Shown here: in pieces, positions 25,214-33,575 of the stretch | Layout of the letters: every line of letters begins with the position of its first letter | How positions within the stretch are numbered: position 1 is the stretch's first letter | Source: Lentzea kentuckyensis | Lineage (GTDB): Bacteria; Actinomycetota; Actinomycetes; Mycobacteriales; Pseudonocardiaceae | Direction of reading: 5' to 3' | Assembly (NCBI RefSeq): GCF_002150765.1 | Contig: NZ_MUYM01000081.1 | Coordinates: 35,904-99,903 of the forward strand | DNA length: 64,000 nucleotides | Translations under genes and position numbers: made by a program | The notes under the pieces: generated by a model | Database searches by the model: none | The model's input: only the letters and a program-made list of their open reading frames with translations | Told to the model about the DNA's origin: nothing

Positions 25214-25867
25214 ATGGGCGATCGGGATGCCAAGAACGCGTTGTTCGACCAGTTCGCTCGGGTCGGCAAAGCCCTCGCGAGCGGCAAACGACTGGAGCTG
25301 CTCGACCTGATCGCTCAGGGCGAGCGCACGGTCGACGCGCTCGCGAAGTCGGCGGAGCTGGGACTGACGACCGCGTCGGCGCATCTGCAGACGCTCAAGC
25401 AGGCCAATCTCGTGGTCACTCGGCGCGAGGGCACGAAGATCTTCTATCGGCTCGCCGGAGACGACGTCGCCGCGCTGTTCGCGCAGCTGCGCACCGTCGC
25501 GGACGACCGGCTGCCGGACGTCCGCACCGCGCGTGAGGCCTACCTCGGCGACGACACGGAAGCAGTCAGCCGCGAGGAGCTCCTCAAACGCGTCCGGTCG
25601 GGACGCGCGACGGTGATCGACGTGCGGCCCGCCGAGGAGTACGCCGCCGGGCACATCCCCGGTGCCGTGTCCGTTCCGCTGGACAAGCTGGCGGACCGGC
25701 TAGCCGAGCTTCCGGTCGACCAGGAGGTCGTGGCGTACTGCCGCGGCGCCTACTGCGTGCTCTCGCACGAGGCCGTCCGGCTGCTCACCGCGCAGGGACG
25801 AACTGCCCGGCGCCTGGCCGACGGCATGCTCGAGTGGCGCCTCGCCGACCTCCCCGTCGCGGTCTGA
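25214..25867 (+). CDS. ArsR-family regulator fused to a rhodanese domain
   Basis: The 217-residue protein has an N-terminal ArsR winged helix (FDQFARVGKALASGKRLELLDLI ... TTASAHLQTLKQANLVVTRREGTKIFYRL) and a C-terminal rhodanese domain (VIDVRPAEEYAAGHIPGAVSVPL). The rhodanese catalytic loop is C176-R-G-A-Y-C181. These are the only cysteines in the protein; the ArsR domain has none, so metal sensing by the usual Cys sites is impossible. Sensing of persulfide by the rhodanese loop is a reasonable inference. GGAGA lies six bases before the ATG at 25214; the frame opens earlier but runs through the divergent gene. Confidence 0.92.
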   Translation: MGDRDAKNALFDQFARVGKALASGKRLELLDLIAQGERTVDALAKSAELGLTTASAHLQTLKQANLVVTRREGTKIFYRLAGDDVAALFAQLRTVADDRLPDVRTAREAYLGDDTEAVSREELLKRVRSGRATVIDVRPAEEYAAGHIPGAVSVPLDKLADRLAELPVDQEVVAYCRGAYCVLSHEAVRLLTAQGRTARRLADGMLEWRLADLPVAV

Positions 25868-25878
25868 CGCCCCGAGAA

Positions 25879-27090
25879 ATGGACACTCTGATCAATCGTC
25901 ACCCTGCCCAGCGACGCATCCTGACGGTGCTTGTCGCGGCCCAGATCCTCAGCGGCGCCGGACTGGCCGCGGGCATCACCGTCGGCGCGCTGCTGGCCCA
26001 GGACATGCTCGGAGCCACCAGCGCTGCAGGCTTACCCGCGGCCCTGTTCACCATCGGCTCCGCGCTCGCCGCTCTTCTGTTTGCCCGCGTCTCCGGCCTG
26101 CACGGCAGACGCGTCGGTCTCGCCGGCGGTTACCTCACCGGCGCAGTGGGCGCGCTCGGAGTCGTCATCGCCGCCGCCACCGACAACGCCGTGCTGTTGT
26201 TCGTCGCATTGTTCGTCTACGGCGCCGGCAGCTCGACCAACCTGCAAGCCCGCTACGCCGGCGCTGATCTGGCTGCCCCACAAGGCCGCGGCCGTGCAGT
26301 GAGCACGGTGCTCGTCGCCACCACGGCCGGCGCGGTGCTCGGCCCCAACCTCGTCACCCCGACCGGCGAGCTCGCCGCGAGCTGGAACGTCCCGGTGCTC
26401 GCGGGGCCGTTCATCCTCGCGCTGTTCGCCTACACCGCAGCCGCCATCGTGCTGTGGGTGATGCTGCGGCCCGACCCACTCCTCACCGCCCGGTCCCTGC
26501 CCGCCGATCCCGTGGCGAGCGGCAACTCCAGCGGCAACAAACGGCTGCTGCTGATCGGCGCGACCACCATGGTGATCATCCAGCCGGTGATGATCGCGAT
26601 CATGACCATGACCCCGGTCCACATGCGCCACCACGGCCACGACCTGGCGGCCACCGGGTTCGTCATCGCCGTCCACGTGGCCGGGATGTACCTGCCGTCG
26701 CCGATCAGCGGCTGGCTCGTCGACCGAATCGGCAGGCTGCCGGTCGTCGCCGCCTCCGGCGTCACCCTGCTCGCGGCGGGGCTGGTGGCCGGTTTCGCAC
26801 CCGCCGACTCCACCGCGCTGCTCGCCCTCGCGCTCGGGCTGCTCGGGCTGGGCTGGAACCTCGGACTGGTCAGCGGCAGCGCGCTCGTCACGGACACAGT
26901 TCCACTCGAGACTCGCGCCACCGTGCAGGGGCGGATCGACACGGCCATCGCCGTGTCCGGTGCCACTGGTGGCATGGCCTCCGGGTTCGTCGTCGCGAGC
27001 AGCAGTTTTCCCACTCTGTCGTTCGCGGCAGGAGTCATCGCGCTGGCTCTCGTGCCGCTGGTAGCCGTCCGCCCGCGTCTCAAGGTCTGA
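25879..27090 (+). CDS. MFS transporter
   Basis: From the ATG at 25879 the protein has 403 residues and about 12 membrane helices, beginning MDTLINRHPAQRRILTVLVA. The MFS signature appears after helix 2 (ARVSGLHGRRVGLAGGYLTG) and again as SGWLVDRIGRLPVVAASGV. The start is 12 bases after the ArsR-rhodanese stop, so it may share its promoter and be part of the sulfur response. The substrate is unknown. A long frame on the opposite strand (26032-27549) is a high-GC shadow. Confidence 0.87.
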   Translation: MDTLINRHPAQRRILTVLVAAQILSGAGLAAGITVGALLAQDMLGATSAAGLPAALFTIGSALAALLFARVSGLHGRRVGLAGGYLTGAVGALGVVIAAATDNAVLLFVALFVYGAGSSTNLQARYAGADLAAPQGRGRAVSTVLVATTAGAVLGPNLVTPTGELAASWNVPVLAGPFILALFAYTAAAIVLWVMLRPDPLLTARSLPADPVASGNSSGNKRLLLIGATTMVIIQPVMIAIMTMTPVHMRHHGHDLAATGFVIAVHVAGMYLPSPISGWLVDRIGRLPVVAASGVTLLAAGLVAGFAPADSTALLALALGLLGLGWNLGLVSGSALVTDTVPLETRATVQGRIDTAIAVSGATGGMASGFVVASSSFPTLSFAAGVIALALVPLVAVRPRLKV

Positions 27091-27184
27091 TTTTCTGGGG
27101 TCGATCTGGCCCTGCGTGTCGAGTTCGGGTGGGGTTCGATCGTCTTCTACTCGACGAGATGGCCGCCCCCACCGGAGGTGCGTG

Positions 27185-28075
27185 ATGCGACTCGACGTGC
27201 TGGACCACGAGCACCGGCTGCGCGTCCGGATGTTCTTCTCCTTCGCGGAGCTGACCTCGCGGGTGCCGATGTCCGACGTGCCGAAGACACTGCTGTACCG
27301 GCCGGAGTTCCTCGGCGCACCGCTGCTCGACCTGTCCGCCGAGATGATGCGCGGCCCGTCGTTCTGGACCGCGGGTGAACGCGAGTACATGGCGATGTTC
27401 ACCGCCCAGCTGCTGCAGTGCCCGTTCTGCATCGACAGCCACACCGAGATGACCAGGATCGCCTCAAACGGCGAGATCGACGCGGCCGACCCCGGCTCGG
27501 CACGACCCGAACTCACCGCGGTCCTAGCCCTGCTGGAGAAGGTCACCACCGCGCCGGACGAGGTGAGCGCGGCCGACGTCCCTCAGGGTGTTGGGCGCGA
27601 GGCGGTGCTGGACGCGTTGCACGTCAACCTGATCTGGAACATCGTCAACCGGCTGGCCAACGCGTTCGGCTTCCAGCTCGACTCCGAGGAGCAGCTCCTC
27701 AAAGGCACGAAGTCGCTGCACCGCTTCGGCTATCGCTTCCCAGGCTTCCTGACCGGCCCGACGAACGGCGTCACGACCGGTGATCGGTACGTCCGGCTGG
27801 TCGGCAACCTGCGCACGACGGTGTTCGACTCCCCCGCCAAGACCGACCCGGCGACGCGGCGCGCTGCGGCGAGCGGTGAACCGGCCGACGCACCGTGGGC
27901 GTCGTATGCCGCGAAGGTCCGCGACTCGTCGTTCCGGGTGACCGACACCGACATCGCCGATCTCAAGTCCGCGGGTCTCAGCGAGGACGAGATCTTCGAG
28001 ATCACCGCCGCCGCGGCTGTTGGCGCCGCGCTGCGCTGCCTCAACGCGGGCCTACGGGCTGTCCCGCAAGGCTGA
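27185..28075 (+). CDS. AhpD/carboxymuconolactone-decarboxylase-like protein
   Basis: The 296-residue protein carries the AhpD-type redox motif C79-P-F-C82 with H86 (AQLLQCPFCIDSHTEM). A second, degenerate copy of the fold lies near residues 240-290 (ISDL-like segment, GLSEDEIFEITAAAAVGAAL). AhpD-like proteins are thiol peroxidases or reductase partners. GGAGGTGCG precedes the ATG at 27185. It is followed by a DGPF protein and an ECF42 sigma factor on the same strand, and could be a target or part of that unit. Confidence 0.82.
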   Translation: MRLDVLDHEHRLRVRMFFSFAELTSRVPMSDVPKTLLYRPEFLGAPLLDLSAEMMRGPSFWTAGEREYMAMFTAQLLQCPFCIDSHTEMTRIASNGEIDAADPGSARPELTAVLALLEKVTTAPDEVSAADVPQGVGREAVLDALHVNLIWNIVNRLANAFGFQLDSEEQLLKGTKSLHRFGYRFPGFLTGPTNGVTTGDRYVRLVGNLRTTVFDSPAKTDPATRRAAASGEPADAPWASYAAKVRDSSFRVTDTDIADLKSAGLSEDEIFEITAAAAVGAALRCLNAGLRAVPQG

Positions 28076-28145
28076 TCGAAATTCCTCGCGGCCGATGTCG
28101 TGGCAGGCTCGGCGCCGATCGTCTTCTGGTCAGGAGGTGTCGAGC

Positions 28146-28487
28146 ATGAAGTACGTGCTGATGTTCTGCGAGACCGAGCAGTGGGAGAAGGACTGGGAGG
28201 CGATGGACCAGGCCGAGCGCGACGCGGGCTTCGCCAAGGTCCAGCAATGGATGGCCGAGCATGCGAACAAGATCACACACAATCGCAAGCTCGCCGGGCC
28301 GGAGACCGCGACCACCGTGCGGCTGGAGGACGGCGAGCCGATCATCACCGACGGCCCGTTCATCGAGGGCAAGGAAGTGGTCAGCGGCTACGTCGAGGTC
28401 GAGGTCGCCGATCTGGACGAGGCGCTGCGCATGGCGCGCACCTGGCCTGCCTGTCCGGTGGTGGAAATCCGCCCGGTCTTGATGTGA
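28146..28487 (+). CDS. YCII-related (DGPF) protein
   Basis: The 113-residue protein MKYVLMFCETEQWEKDWEAM has the YCII/DGPF features, including IITDGPFIEGKEVVSGYVEVEV and a C-terminal EIRPVLM. GGAGG lies eight bases before the ATG. Its stop overlaps the sigma factor start (GTGA). DGPF proteins are the conserved genomic partners of ECF42 sigma factors, often among their targets. Biochemical function unknown. Confidence 0.92.
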   Translation: MKYVLMFCETEQWEKDWEAMDQAERDAGFAKVQQWMAEHANKITHNRKLAGPETATTVRLEDGEPIITDGPFIEGKEVVSGYVEVEVADLDEALRMARTWPACPVVEIRPVLM

Positions 28488-29668
28488 CCTCACCGGATGC
28501 CGTGCTGGCCCGCGTGGTGCGTGAGCACGCGGGCCGACTGGCCGCATCCTTGGTGTCGCTGCTGGGCGACTTCTCGGCCGCCGAGGACGTCGTCGCCGAC
28601 GCGGTGGAGACGGCACTGCGGCGGTGGCCGATCGAGGGTGTCCCGGAGAGGCCGGACGCGTGGCTGTTCACCGTGGCCAAGAACCGCGGGCTGGACGTGC
28701 TGCGCCGCCAAGCCCGCTACCGCGAGAAGCTCGCACAGCTGCAGTGGCCCGTGCAGCCCGAACCGGACGACCGGCTAAGGCTGATCTTCACCTGCTGCCA
28801 CCCCGCGTTGTCCCGCGAGGCGCAGATCGCGCTGACGTTGCGCGTGGTGTGCGGGCTGACCACCGCGCAGATCGCCCGCGCGTTCCTGCAGCCGGAGACC
28901 ACGGTGGCGCAACGGCTGACCCGCGCCAAGCGCAAGATCACCGACGCGGGCATCCCCTACCGGATTCCCGCGCCTGAAGAGCTCGGCGAGCGGCTCGCGC
29001 AGGTGCTGCACGTGGTCTACCTGACGTTCAACGAGGGCTACCTGTCCAACAGTCCGGACCGCGTGCAGTCATACGACCTCGTCTCCGATGCCGAGTGGCT
29101 CGCCTCGTTGCTGCACGGACTGATGCCGCGCGAGCCCGAGATCGCCGGCCTGCTCGCCCTGATCCGGCTACACCGCGCTCGCGCTGACGCCCGCTTCTCC
29201 CCCGACGGCAACCTGGTGCAGCTGCAGGATCAGGACCGGTCGCGGTGGGACCAGCAGGTGATCGGCGAGGCCGTGGAGCTGCTCACCCGTGCTGCCCGCG
29301 ATCGCCGTCCTGGCCCGTATCAGCTCCAGGCGGCCATCGTCGCGTGCCACGCGGAGGTGAAGTCCTGGGAAGACACCGACTGGCCGCAGATCGTGATCCT
29401 CTACGACATGCTGCTCTGCCTCGCGCCGTCCCCTGTGACCCGGCTGCACCGCGCGATCGCGCTCCGGTACGTCGCCGGGCCGGAGAAAGCGTTGGCCGAA
29501 CTGGATTCCCTCGCCTTGGACCGCTACCACCTCTACCACGCCACGCGCGCCGAACTACTCCGCGACCTCAGCCGTGACGACGAGGCACGCGAGGCAGATC
29601 AGCGCGCGTTGACACTGACCGCCAACCCTGCCGAGCAGGCTCTGCTGGAACAGCGGCTCAGGCTTTGA
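28484..29668 (+). CDS. ECF sigma factor of the ECF42 type with C-terminal TPR region
   Basis: The 394-residue protein starts VTSPDAVLARVVREHAGRLA. Sigma region 2 (LVSLLGDFSAAEDVVADAVETALRRWP, WLFTVAKNRGLDVLRR) and region 4 (LTLRVVCGLTTAQIARAFLQ) are clear. A long C-terminal helical/TPR extension (residues about 180-394) begins at VVYLTFNEGYL. This large C-terminus and the adjacent DGPF gene are the hallmarks of ECF42, which has no classical anti-sigma factor. The 3' end overlaps the convergent methyltransferase by 11 bases. Confidence 0.92.
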   Translation: MTSPDAVLARVVREHAGRLAASLVSLLGDFSAAEDVVADAVETALRRWPIEGVPERPDAWLFTVAKNRGLDVLRRQARYREKLAQLQWPVQPEPDDRLRLIFTCCHPALSREAQIALTLRVVCGLTTAQIARAFLQPETTVAQRLTRAKRKITDAGIPYRIPAPEELGERLAQVLHVVYLTFNEGYLSNSPDRVQSYDLVSDAEWLASLLHGLMPREPEIAGLLALIRLHRARADARFSPDGNLVQLQDQDRSRWDQQVIGEAVELLTRAARDRRPGPYQLQAAIVACHAEVKSWEDTDWPQIVILYDMLLCLAPSPVTRLHRAIALRYVAGPEKALAELDSLALDRYHLYHATRAELLRDLSRDDEAREADQRALTLTANPAEQALLEQRLRL

Positions 29669-30281
29669 CCGCGGCCACCCGTTCGACCATGCCGAGCTTG
29701 AGCCGTTCCTGCCGCTGCACGACGAACCCGGCCTGTTCCACCAACGGCAACGGCCGCCGGGTTTGGTAGTCGCCGCACATCCGCACGCTCAGCTTCTCCA
29801 GCAACGATTGTCCGAAGTGGACAACTCGGTGGTGACTGCCGACGTGGTCGAGCAACAACAGCTTCCCGCCAGGACGCAGCACGCGGTGCATCTCGGCGAT
29901 CGCCGCACGCTCGTCCGGGACGCCGCACAGGCCGAGCGTGCAGACCACGGTGTCGAATGACTCGTCCGGGAACGGCAGCGCCTGCGCGTCTCCCTCGTGC
30001 AACTCGACTTCACGCCCGAGCTCGGCCGCGCGAGTGCGGGCGATGTCGAGCATAGCCGGGCTGAGGTCCAGGCCTGTGAGCCTGACGTCCGCCGGGTAGT
30101 GCGGGAGGTTGAGGCCGGTGCCGATCGCCACCTCGAGCACGTCACCGGTCGCCTGCGGGCACACCCATTCACGGCCGCCGCTGAACTGGACGCGTTCGAA
30201 GAACCCGATGTCGCGGTCGTAGCGCGGCGCATAGCGATCCCACACCTCACGCAGACCTTCGTTGCTGAGCTTCTTGCTCAT
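29658..30281 (-). CDS. Class I SAM-dependent methyltransferase
   Basis: The 207-residue protein has SAM motif I VLEVAIGTGLNLPHYP, the acidic post-I loop LTGLDLSPAMLDIARTRA and motif II-III (FDTVVCTLGLCGVPDERAAI, HRVLRPGGKLLLLDH). It belongs to the UbiE/Methyltransf_11 type. The ATG overlaps the TetR stop (ATGA at 30278-30281), so it is co-translated with, and probably controlled by, that TetR. Substrate unknown; resembles phospholipid or small-molecule methyltransferases. Confidence 0.9.
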   Translation of the reverse strand: MSKKLSNEGLREVWDRYAPRYDRDIGFFERVQFSGGREWVCPQATGDVLEVAIGTGLNLPHYPADVRLTGLDLSPAMLDIARTRAAELGREVELHEGDAQALPFPDESFDTVVCTLGLCGVPDERAAIAEMHRVLRPGGKLLLLDHVGSHHRVVHFGQSLLEKLSVRMCGDYQTRRPLPLVEQAGFVVQRQERLKLGMVERVAAVKA

Positions 30282-30979
30282 GTCGATGCCCCTTCAGGCA
30301 GCAGTCCACGCGTGAGCAGGCCTGCCAGCGTGGATGGAACGGCAGCGGTGTCCTGAGGCTCTTGCCGGGCGGGGTCCCAGTGCAGATGCACCGCCCACAA
30401 CACACAGGTCTCCAGGATCGTGCGAGCGACCAGCGGCGCCGGTCCGGGAAGCCGCAACGCCTTGCGCCGCTGGAGATACTCGGTCAGCACCACAACGAGA
30501 CCCGACCGGCCCTGGCCGAACCAGACGTCGGCCAGCTCCGGGAGCTCGGGGGCGCAGCGGTCGACCAGCTTGATACTGACCCGGTGCCGGGACAGCGTGT
30601 CGTACAGGTTCGTGATGATCTCGGTCAGCTCCACGTCGAGCGGGCCACGTCGTCGTTTCGACAACGCCTCGACCAGCCGCAGCTGCCCGACCTCGCCCCC
30701 CAGCCGCTCGGCCACCATCGCGGCCAGCTCGCCCTCCGCCGGCGCACGGACCGGCAGGTCGGCCACCTCGGGCAGCGACTCCACCCCGTCGGCGAACCGC
30801 AGCGCGGCCCCGAGCAACGCGTCCTTGTTCTCGACGTAGCCGTAGACGGTGCCCTTCGCCACCCCCAACGCGTCGGCGACGTCCTGCATCTGAGTCCGTT
30901 GGAAGCCCTGCGCGATGAACGTCTCGGCCGCGGCCGAGACCAGCTTCGGGAACATGTCCGCTGAACGAGTGCGTGGCAC
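30278..30979 (-). CDS. TetR-family regulator
   Basis: The 233-residue protein has the N-terminal TetR domain: AAAETFIAQGFQRTQMQDVA followed by LGVAKGTVYGYVENKDALLGAAL. The C-terminal ligand domain is variable. GTG start. It lies directly upstream of the methyltransferase with an ATGA overlap. A near-perfect palindrome 15-33 bases upstream (30994-31012) is the likely autoregulatory operator. Confidence 0.9.
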   Translation of the reverse strand: MPRTRSADMFPKLVSAAAETFIAQGFQRTQMQDVADALGVAKGTVYGYVENKDALLGAALRFADGVESLPEVADLPVRAPAEGELAAMVAERLGGEVGQLRLVEALSKRRRGPLDVELTEIITNLYDTLSRHRVSIKLVDRCAPELPELADVWFGQGRSGLVVVLTEYLQRRKALRLPGPAPLVARTILETCVLWAVHLHWDPARQEPQDTAAVPSTLAGLLTRGLLPEGAST

Positions 30980-30993
30980 CCGCCCAGCATAAA

Positions 30994-31012
30994 TGACCGA
31001 CCGGGTCAGTCA
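30994..31012. promoter_or_regulatory. Candidate TetR operator (TGACCGACC-G-GGTCAGTCA)
   Basis: A 9-1-9 inverted repeat with one mismatch lies just upstream of the TetR gene at 30278-30979 and overlaps the stop codon of the next TetR gene. The TGACYGACC half-site type is typical for TetR operators. Confidence 0.6.
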
Positions 31013-31584
31013 ACACCGTTCGCCGCCCGGATGGCGCTGTGCACTACCAAGGCGATGCGGTCAGCGGCCTGCTCCGGGTCAGGTTGACCGGCGTCGAGCC
31101 AGGCGATCACGGCCTCCAGGGTGACTGTCGGCACGTACTGCACTGCCCAGTCCAGCCACGGACCTTCCGGAATCACCGCGGCCAGCTCGCGCCGCGTGAC
31201 CTCCGCCGACATCGCACGGATTCCGTCGACCACGTCGCGGAAGTCCGGTTCCCGCGCGGCATGCCTGAACAGCAACCGGAACCCGTCCGGATCTTCGGCG
31301 GCAGCGCGCATCAGTGCAGAGATGCTGCCTTCGTCGTAGTCACCGGAGCCGACGGTCGCCTCAAGCCGAGTACACGCCCTGTCAAGCACAGCTCGGTACA
31401 GGTCGGCCTTCGAGTCGAAGTGCCGATACAGCAACACAGAGGTGACCCCGGCTTCGGTTGTCACACCGTCGAGCCCGGTCGCCACATATCCAGTACGGGC
31501 GAACGCGCGGGTCGCGGCGTCCAGGATCTGCTCGCGCCGCTGAGCACGCGGCATGCGCCGCACGTTCTGAGGACCCGCCACCAC
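31006..31584 (-). CDS. TetR-family regulator divergent from P450
   Basis: The 192-residue protein has the TetR DNA-binding domain: REQILDAATRAFARTGYVAT then GVTTEAGVTSVLLYRHFDSKADLYRAVL. The start MVAGPQNVRRMPRAQRR could also be the internal Met at residue 11. It is divergent from the P450 at 31673, and two inverted repeats lie in the 88-bp gap, so it very probably represses the P450 and itself. Confidence 0.9.
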   Translation of the reverse strand: MVAGPQNVRRMPRAQRREQILDAATRAFARTGYVATGLDGVTTEAGVTSVLLYRHFDSKADLYRAVLDRACTRLEATVGSGDYDEGSISALMRAAAEDPDGFRLLFRHAAREPDFRDVVDGIRAMSAEVTRRELAAVIPEGPWLDWAVQYVPTVTLEAVIAWLDAGQPDPEQAADRIALVVHSAIRAANGVD

Positions 31585-31593
31585 TGCACCTCC

Positions 31594-31619
31594 ACTTGTT
31601 TAGATCAGACTAAACAAGT
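31594..31619. promoter_or_regulatory. TetR operator 1 between TetR and P450
   Basis: ACTTGTTTAG-atcaga-CTAAACAAGT is a perfect 10-6-10 inverted repeat in an unusually AT-rich stretch, starting 10 bases before the TetR start codon. Strong candidate operator for the divergent TetR. Confidence 0.75.
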
Positions 31620-31621
31620 AG

Positions 31622-31646
31622 CTTTGTTTAAGTCAACTTATACAAG
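31622..31646. promoter_or_regulatory. TetR operator 2 upstream of P450
   Basis: CTTTGTTTAA-gtcaa-CTTATACAAG shares the CTTGTTTAAG-like half-site of operator 1 with about three mismatches between its arms. It lies 26 bases before the P450 ATG, where binding would block its promoter. Confidence 0.5.
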
Positions 31647-31672
31647 AGGATATAAACAAGGGGGCGCACACG

Positions 31673-32854
31673 ATGGTTTTGCCTGCTCAACTGCCGTTCG
31701 ATCAACCCCAGCCGTTGCAGGTTCCGCCGCAACTGCGCGTACTCCAGTCCCAGGGCGCGGTCCACCGGATCCGCACGGCAGTGGGCCACGACGCATGGCT
31801 GGTCACCGACTACGCCTGCGTGCGCGAGCTACTCGGCGACGACCGCCTCGGCAGATCCCACCCCGACCCGCAGAACGCTGCACGCACCGGCGAATCCGCC
31901 CTGTTCGGCGGCCCGCTGGGAGACTTCGTCACCGAACGGGCCGACCACGCCCGCATGCGGGCGCTGCTGCAACCGCACTTCTCCCCCAAGCGCATGCGCG
32001 CACTACGTCCCCGCATCGACGCACTGACCGCACAACTGCTCGATCAACTGGCCACCTCAGGGTCTCCAGCCGATCTGCACGCCGCGGTCGCGGTCCCGCT
32101 GCCGATCCTCGTGATCTGCGAGCTGCTCGGCGTGCCCTACGACGACCGCGACCAGTTCCGCGCGTGGACCGAGGCCGCCGCGAACATCAACGACCACACC
32201 GTCTCCGAACAAGGTCTCGGCAACCTGTTCGGCTACGGCATGCGCCTCGTCGAGACCAAGCGGCAAGAGCCCGGCGACGGCGTGATCTCCCGCCTGTGCG
32301 CGACCGACGGCGTCTCCACCGAGGAAGCCGCCATGCTCTCCATGGCGCTGCTGTTCGCCGGCCACGAGACGACCGTGGTCCAGATCGGAATGGGCGCGCT
32401 GCTCCTGCTGGCCAACCCCGATCAGTGGAACGCACTGCGCGACGACCCCGGCCTCATCCCGAACGCCGTCGAGGAGATCCTTCGCGCGCCAGGCAAGGGC
32501 GGCGGTGGGATCCCCCGCTACGCCCGCACCGACATGGAGATCGACGGTGTCAGGATCAGCGCCGGCGACCTCGTCCTGCTCGACATCGGCGCCGCCAACC
32601 ACGACGCGACCGTCTTCGCCGAGCCGGACCGCGTCGATGTCTCGCGCCAGGCCTCCGCTCATCTCACCTTCGGACACGGCCTCCGCTACTGCATCGGCGC
32701 ACCACTGGCCCGCATGGAACTGCAAGCCGTGTTCTCCCAACTGATCCTGCGCTTCCCCACCATGCGCCTCGCCGTCCCCGTGGAGGACCTGACGATCCGA
32801 CGCGACGTGCTGACCGGTGGGCTTACCGCACTTCCGGTGACGTGGGCCCGTTGA
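31673..32854 (+). CDS. Cytochrome P450 (CYP105/107-like actinobacterial type)
   Basis: The 393-residue protein has the I-helix motif AGHETT (229-234), the K-helix ExxR (E268-x-x-R271), and the heme loop FGHGLRYCIGAPLAR with C340 as the thiolate ligand. No membrane anchor, as expected for a soluble bacterial P450 needing a ferredoxin; none is encoded next to it. GGGGG lies before the ATG. Possible TetR repression suggests induction by a substrate or xenobiotic. The 3' end overlaps the convergent gene by 32 bases. Confidence 0.94.
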   Translation: MVLPAQLPFDQPQPLQVPPQLRVLQSQGAVHRIRTAVGHDAWLVTDYACVRELLGDDRLGRSHPDPQNAARTGESALFGGPLGDFVTERADHARMRALLQPHFSPKRMRALRPRIDALTAQLLDQLATSGSPADLHAAVAVPLPILVICELLGVPYDDRDQFRAWTEAAANINDHTVSEQGLGNLFGYGMRLVETKRQEPGDGVISRLCATDGVSTEEAAMLSMALLFAGHETTVVQIGMGALLLLANPDQWNALRDDPGLIPNAVEEILRAPGKGGGGIPRYARTDMEIDGVRISAGDLVLLDIGAANHDATVFAEPDRVDVSRQASAHLTFGHGLRYCIGAPLARMELQAVFSQLILRFPTMRLAVPVEDLTIRRDVLTGGLTALPVTWAR

Positions 32855-33575
32855 CCTCTCGCAGGGTGCGTTCGTGCTCCTCGGCGTCAAGGATCTCCCA
32901 CGTCGCCTGGCCGATGGCGAGGACGACGCGGGCAGGCAGGGCGACGCCGCCGATCTTCGGGTTGTCCTTCAAGCGGACTGGAGTTCCCAGGTCGACTCCG
33001 CCGAACATCGCGTGGGAGTCGTCGACGAAGTACATCCGCTCGGGCATGAGCTTCCCGAAGTGGCCACTGGGCATGACTCCTGCCATTTTGAGATGCCCCA
33101 TGCCCAGTGCTTGCGCCATGCGCTCGCGGGCGCGAATCAGAGGTCGCGGACGCCAGGTGGCGAGCGGCATCGCCGAGCTGAGGACGTTGATCACGTCGAG
33201 GAGTCCGGTCGAGCGGGCGGTGAGCGTCCATTCCAGTGCAGGTGAATCCATCGTGATGTGGGCAGAGGTCTTGCCGGTCCAGGTGACCTCGATGTGGGCA
33301 CGTCCCGTATGGCTGCAGGCGGCGCCGTAGTAGCGGGGGCACGCTGTGTCGATTCGTGGGCCGTCGACGTAGATCGCCCAGTTGCCGTCGGGATCGCGGT
33401 GCCAGACGGTGAGGTACGGACCGAAGTCGCTTTGCGGGAACACCCGCAGAGCAAGTACGTGGCCGGAGTCGAACGGCAGGCCGAACACGCCCCACCCCTT
33501 GGCGTACTCGTGGCCGGGCCATGGGGCCGTTCCCGTTGTTACGGGCAGTTTTGACAGCGCAGACAAGTCGAGCAT
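32823..33575 (-). CDS. Conserved hypothetical protein
   Basis: From the ATG at 33575 (GAGGTG six bases upstream) the protein has 250 residues, MLDLSALSKLPVTTGTAPWP. It is rich in Trp, Tyr and Gly with beta-sheet character (GPYLTVWHRDPDGNWAIYVD, CPRYYGAACSHTGRAHIEVTW). Similar proteins occur in actinobacteria without an assigned function; I know no catalytic motif. The frame extends 49 codons further upstream without supporting features. It is convergent with the P450. Confidence 0.75.
   Translation of the reverse strand: MLDLSALSKLPVTTGTAPWPGHEYAKGWGVFGLPFDSGHVLALRVFPQSDFGPYLTVWHRDPDGNWAIYVDGPRIDTACPRYYGAACSHTGRAHIEVTWTGKTSAHITMDSPALEWTLTARSTGLLDVINVLSSAMPLATWRPRPLIRARERMAQALGMGHLKMAGVMPSGHFGKLMPERMYFVDDSHAMFGGVDLGTPVRLKDNPKIGGVALPARVVLAIGQATWEILDAEEHERTLREVNGPTSPEVR

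Noticed and set aside
26032..27549. 505-codon reverse-strand frame
   Set aside because: Composition is Gly/Arg/Asp-rich low complexity; it is antiparallel to an MFS gene with clear family motifs and to the AhpD-like gene.
31039..33330. 763-codon forward frame
   Set aside because: It runs through TetR, P450 and the convergent conserved gene on other frames; its translation is Arg/Pro-rich with no family pattern.
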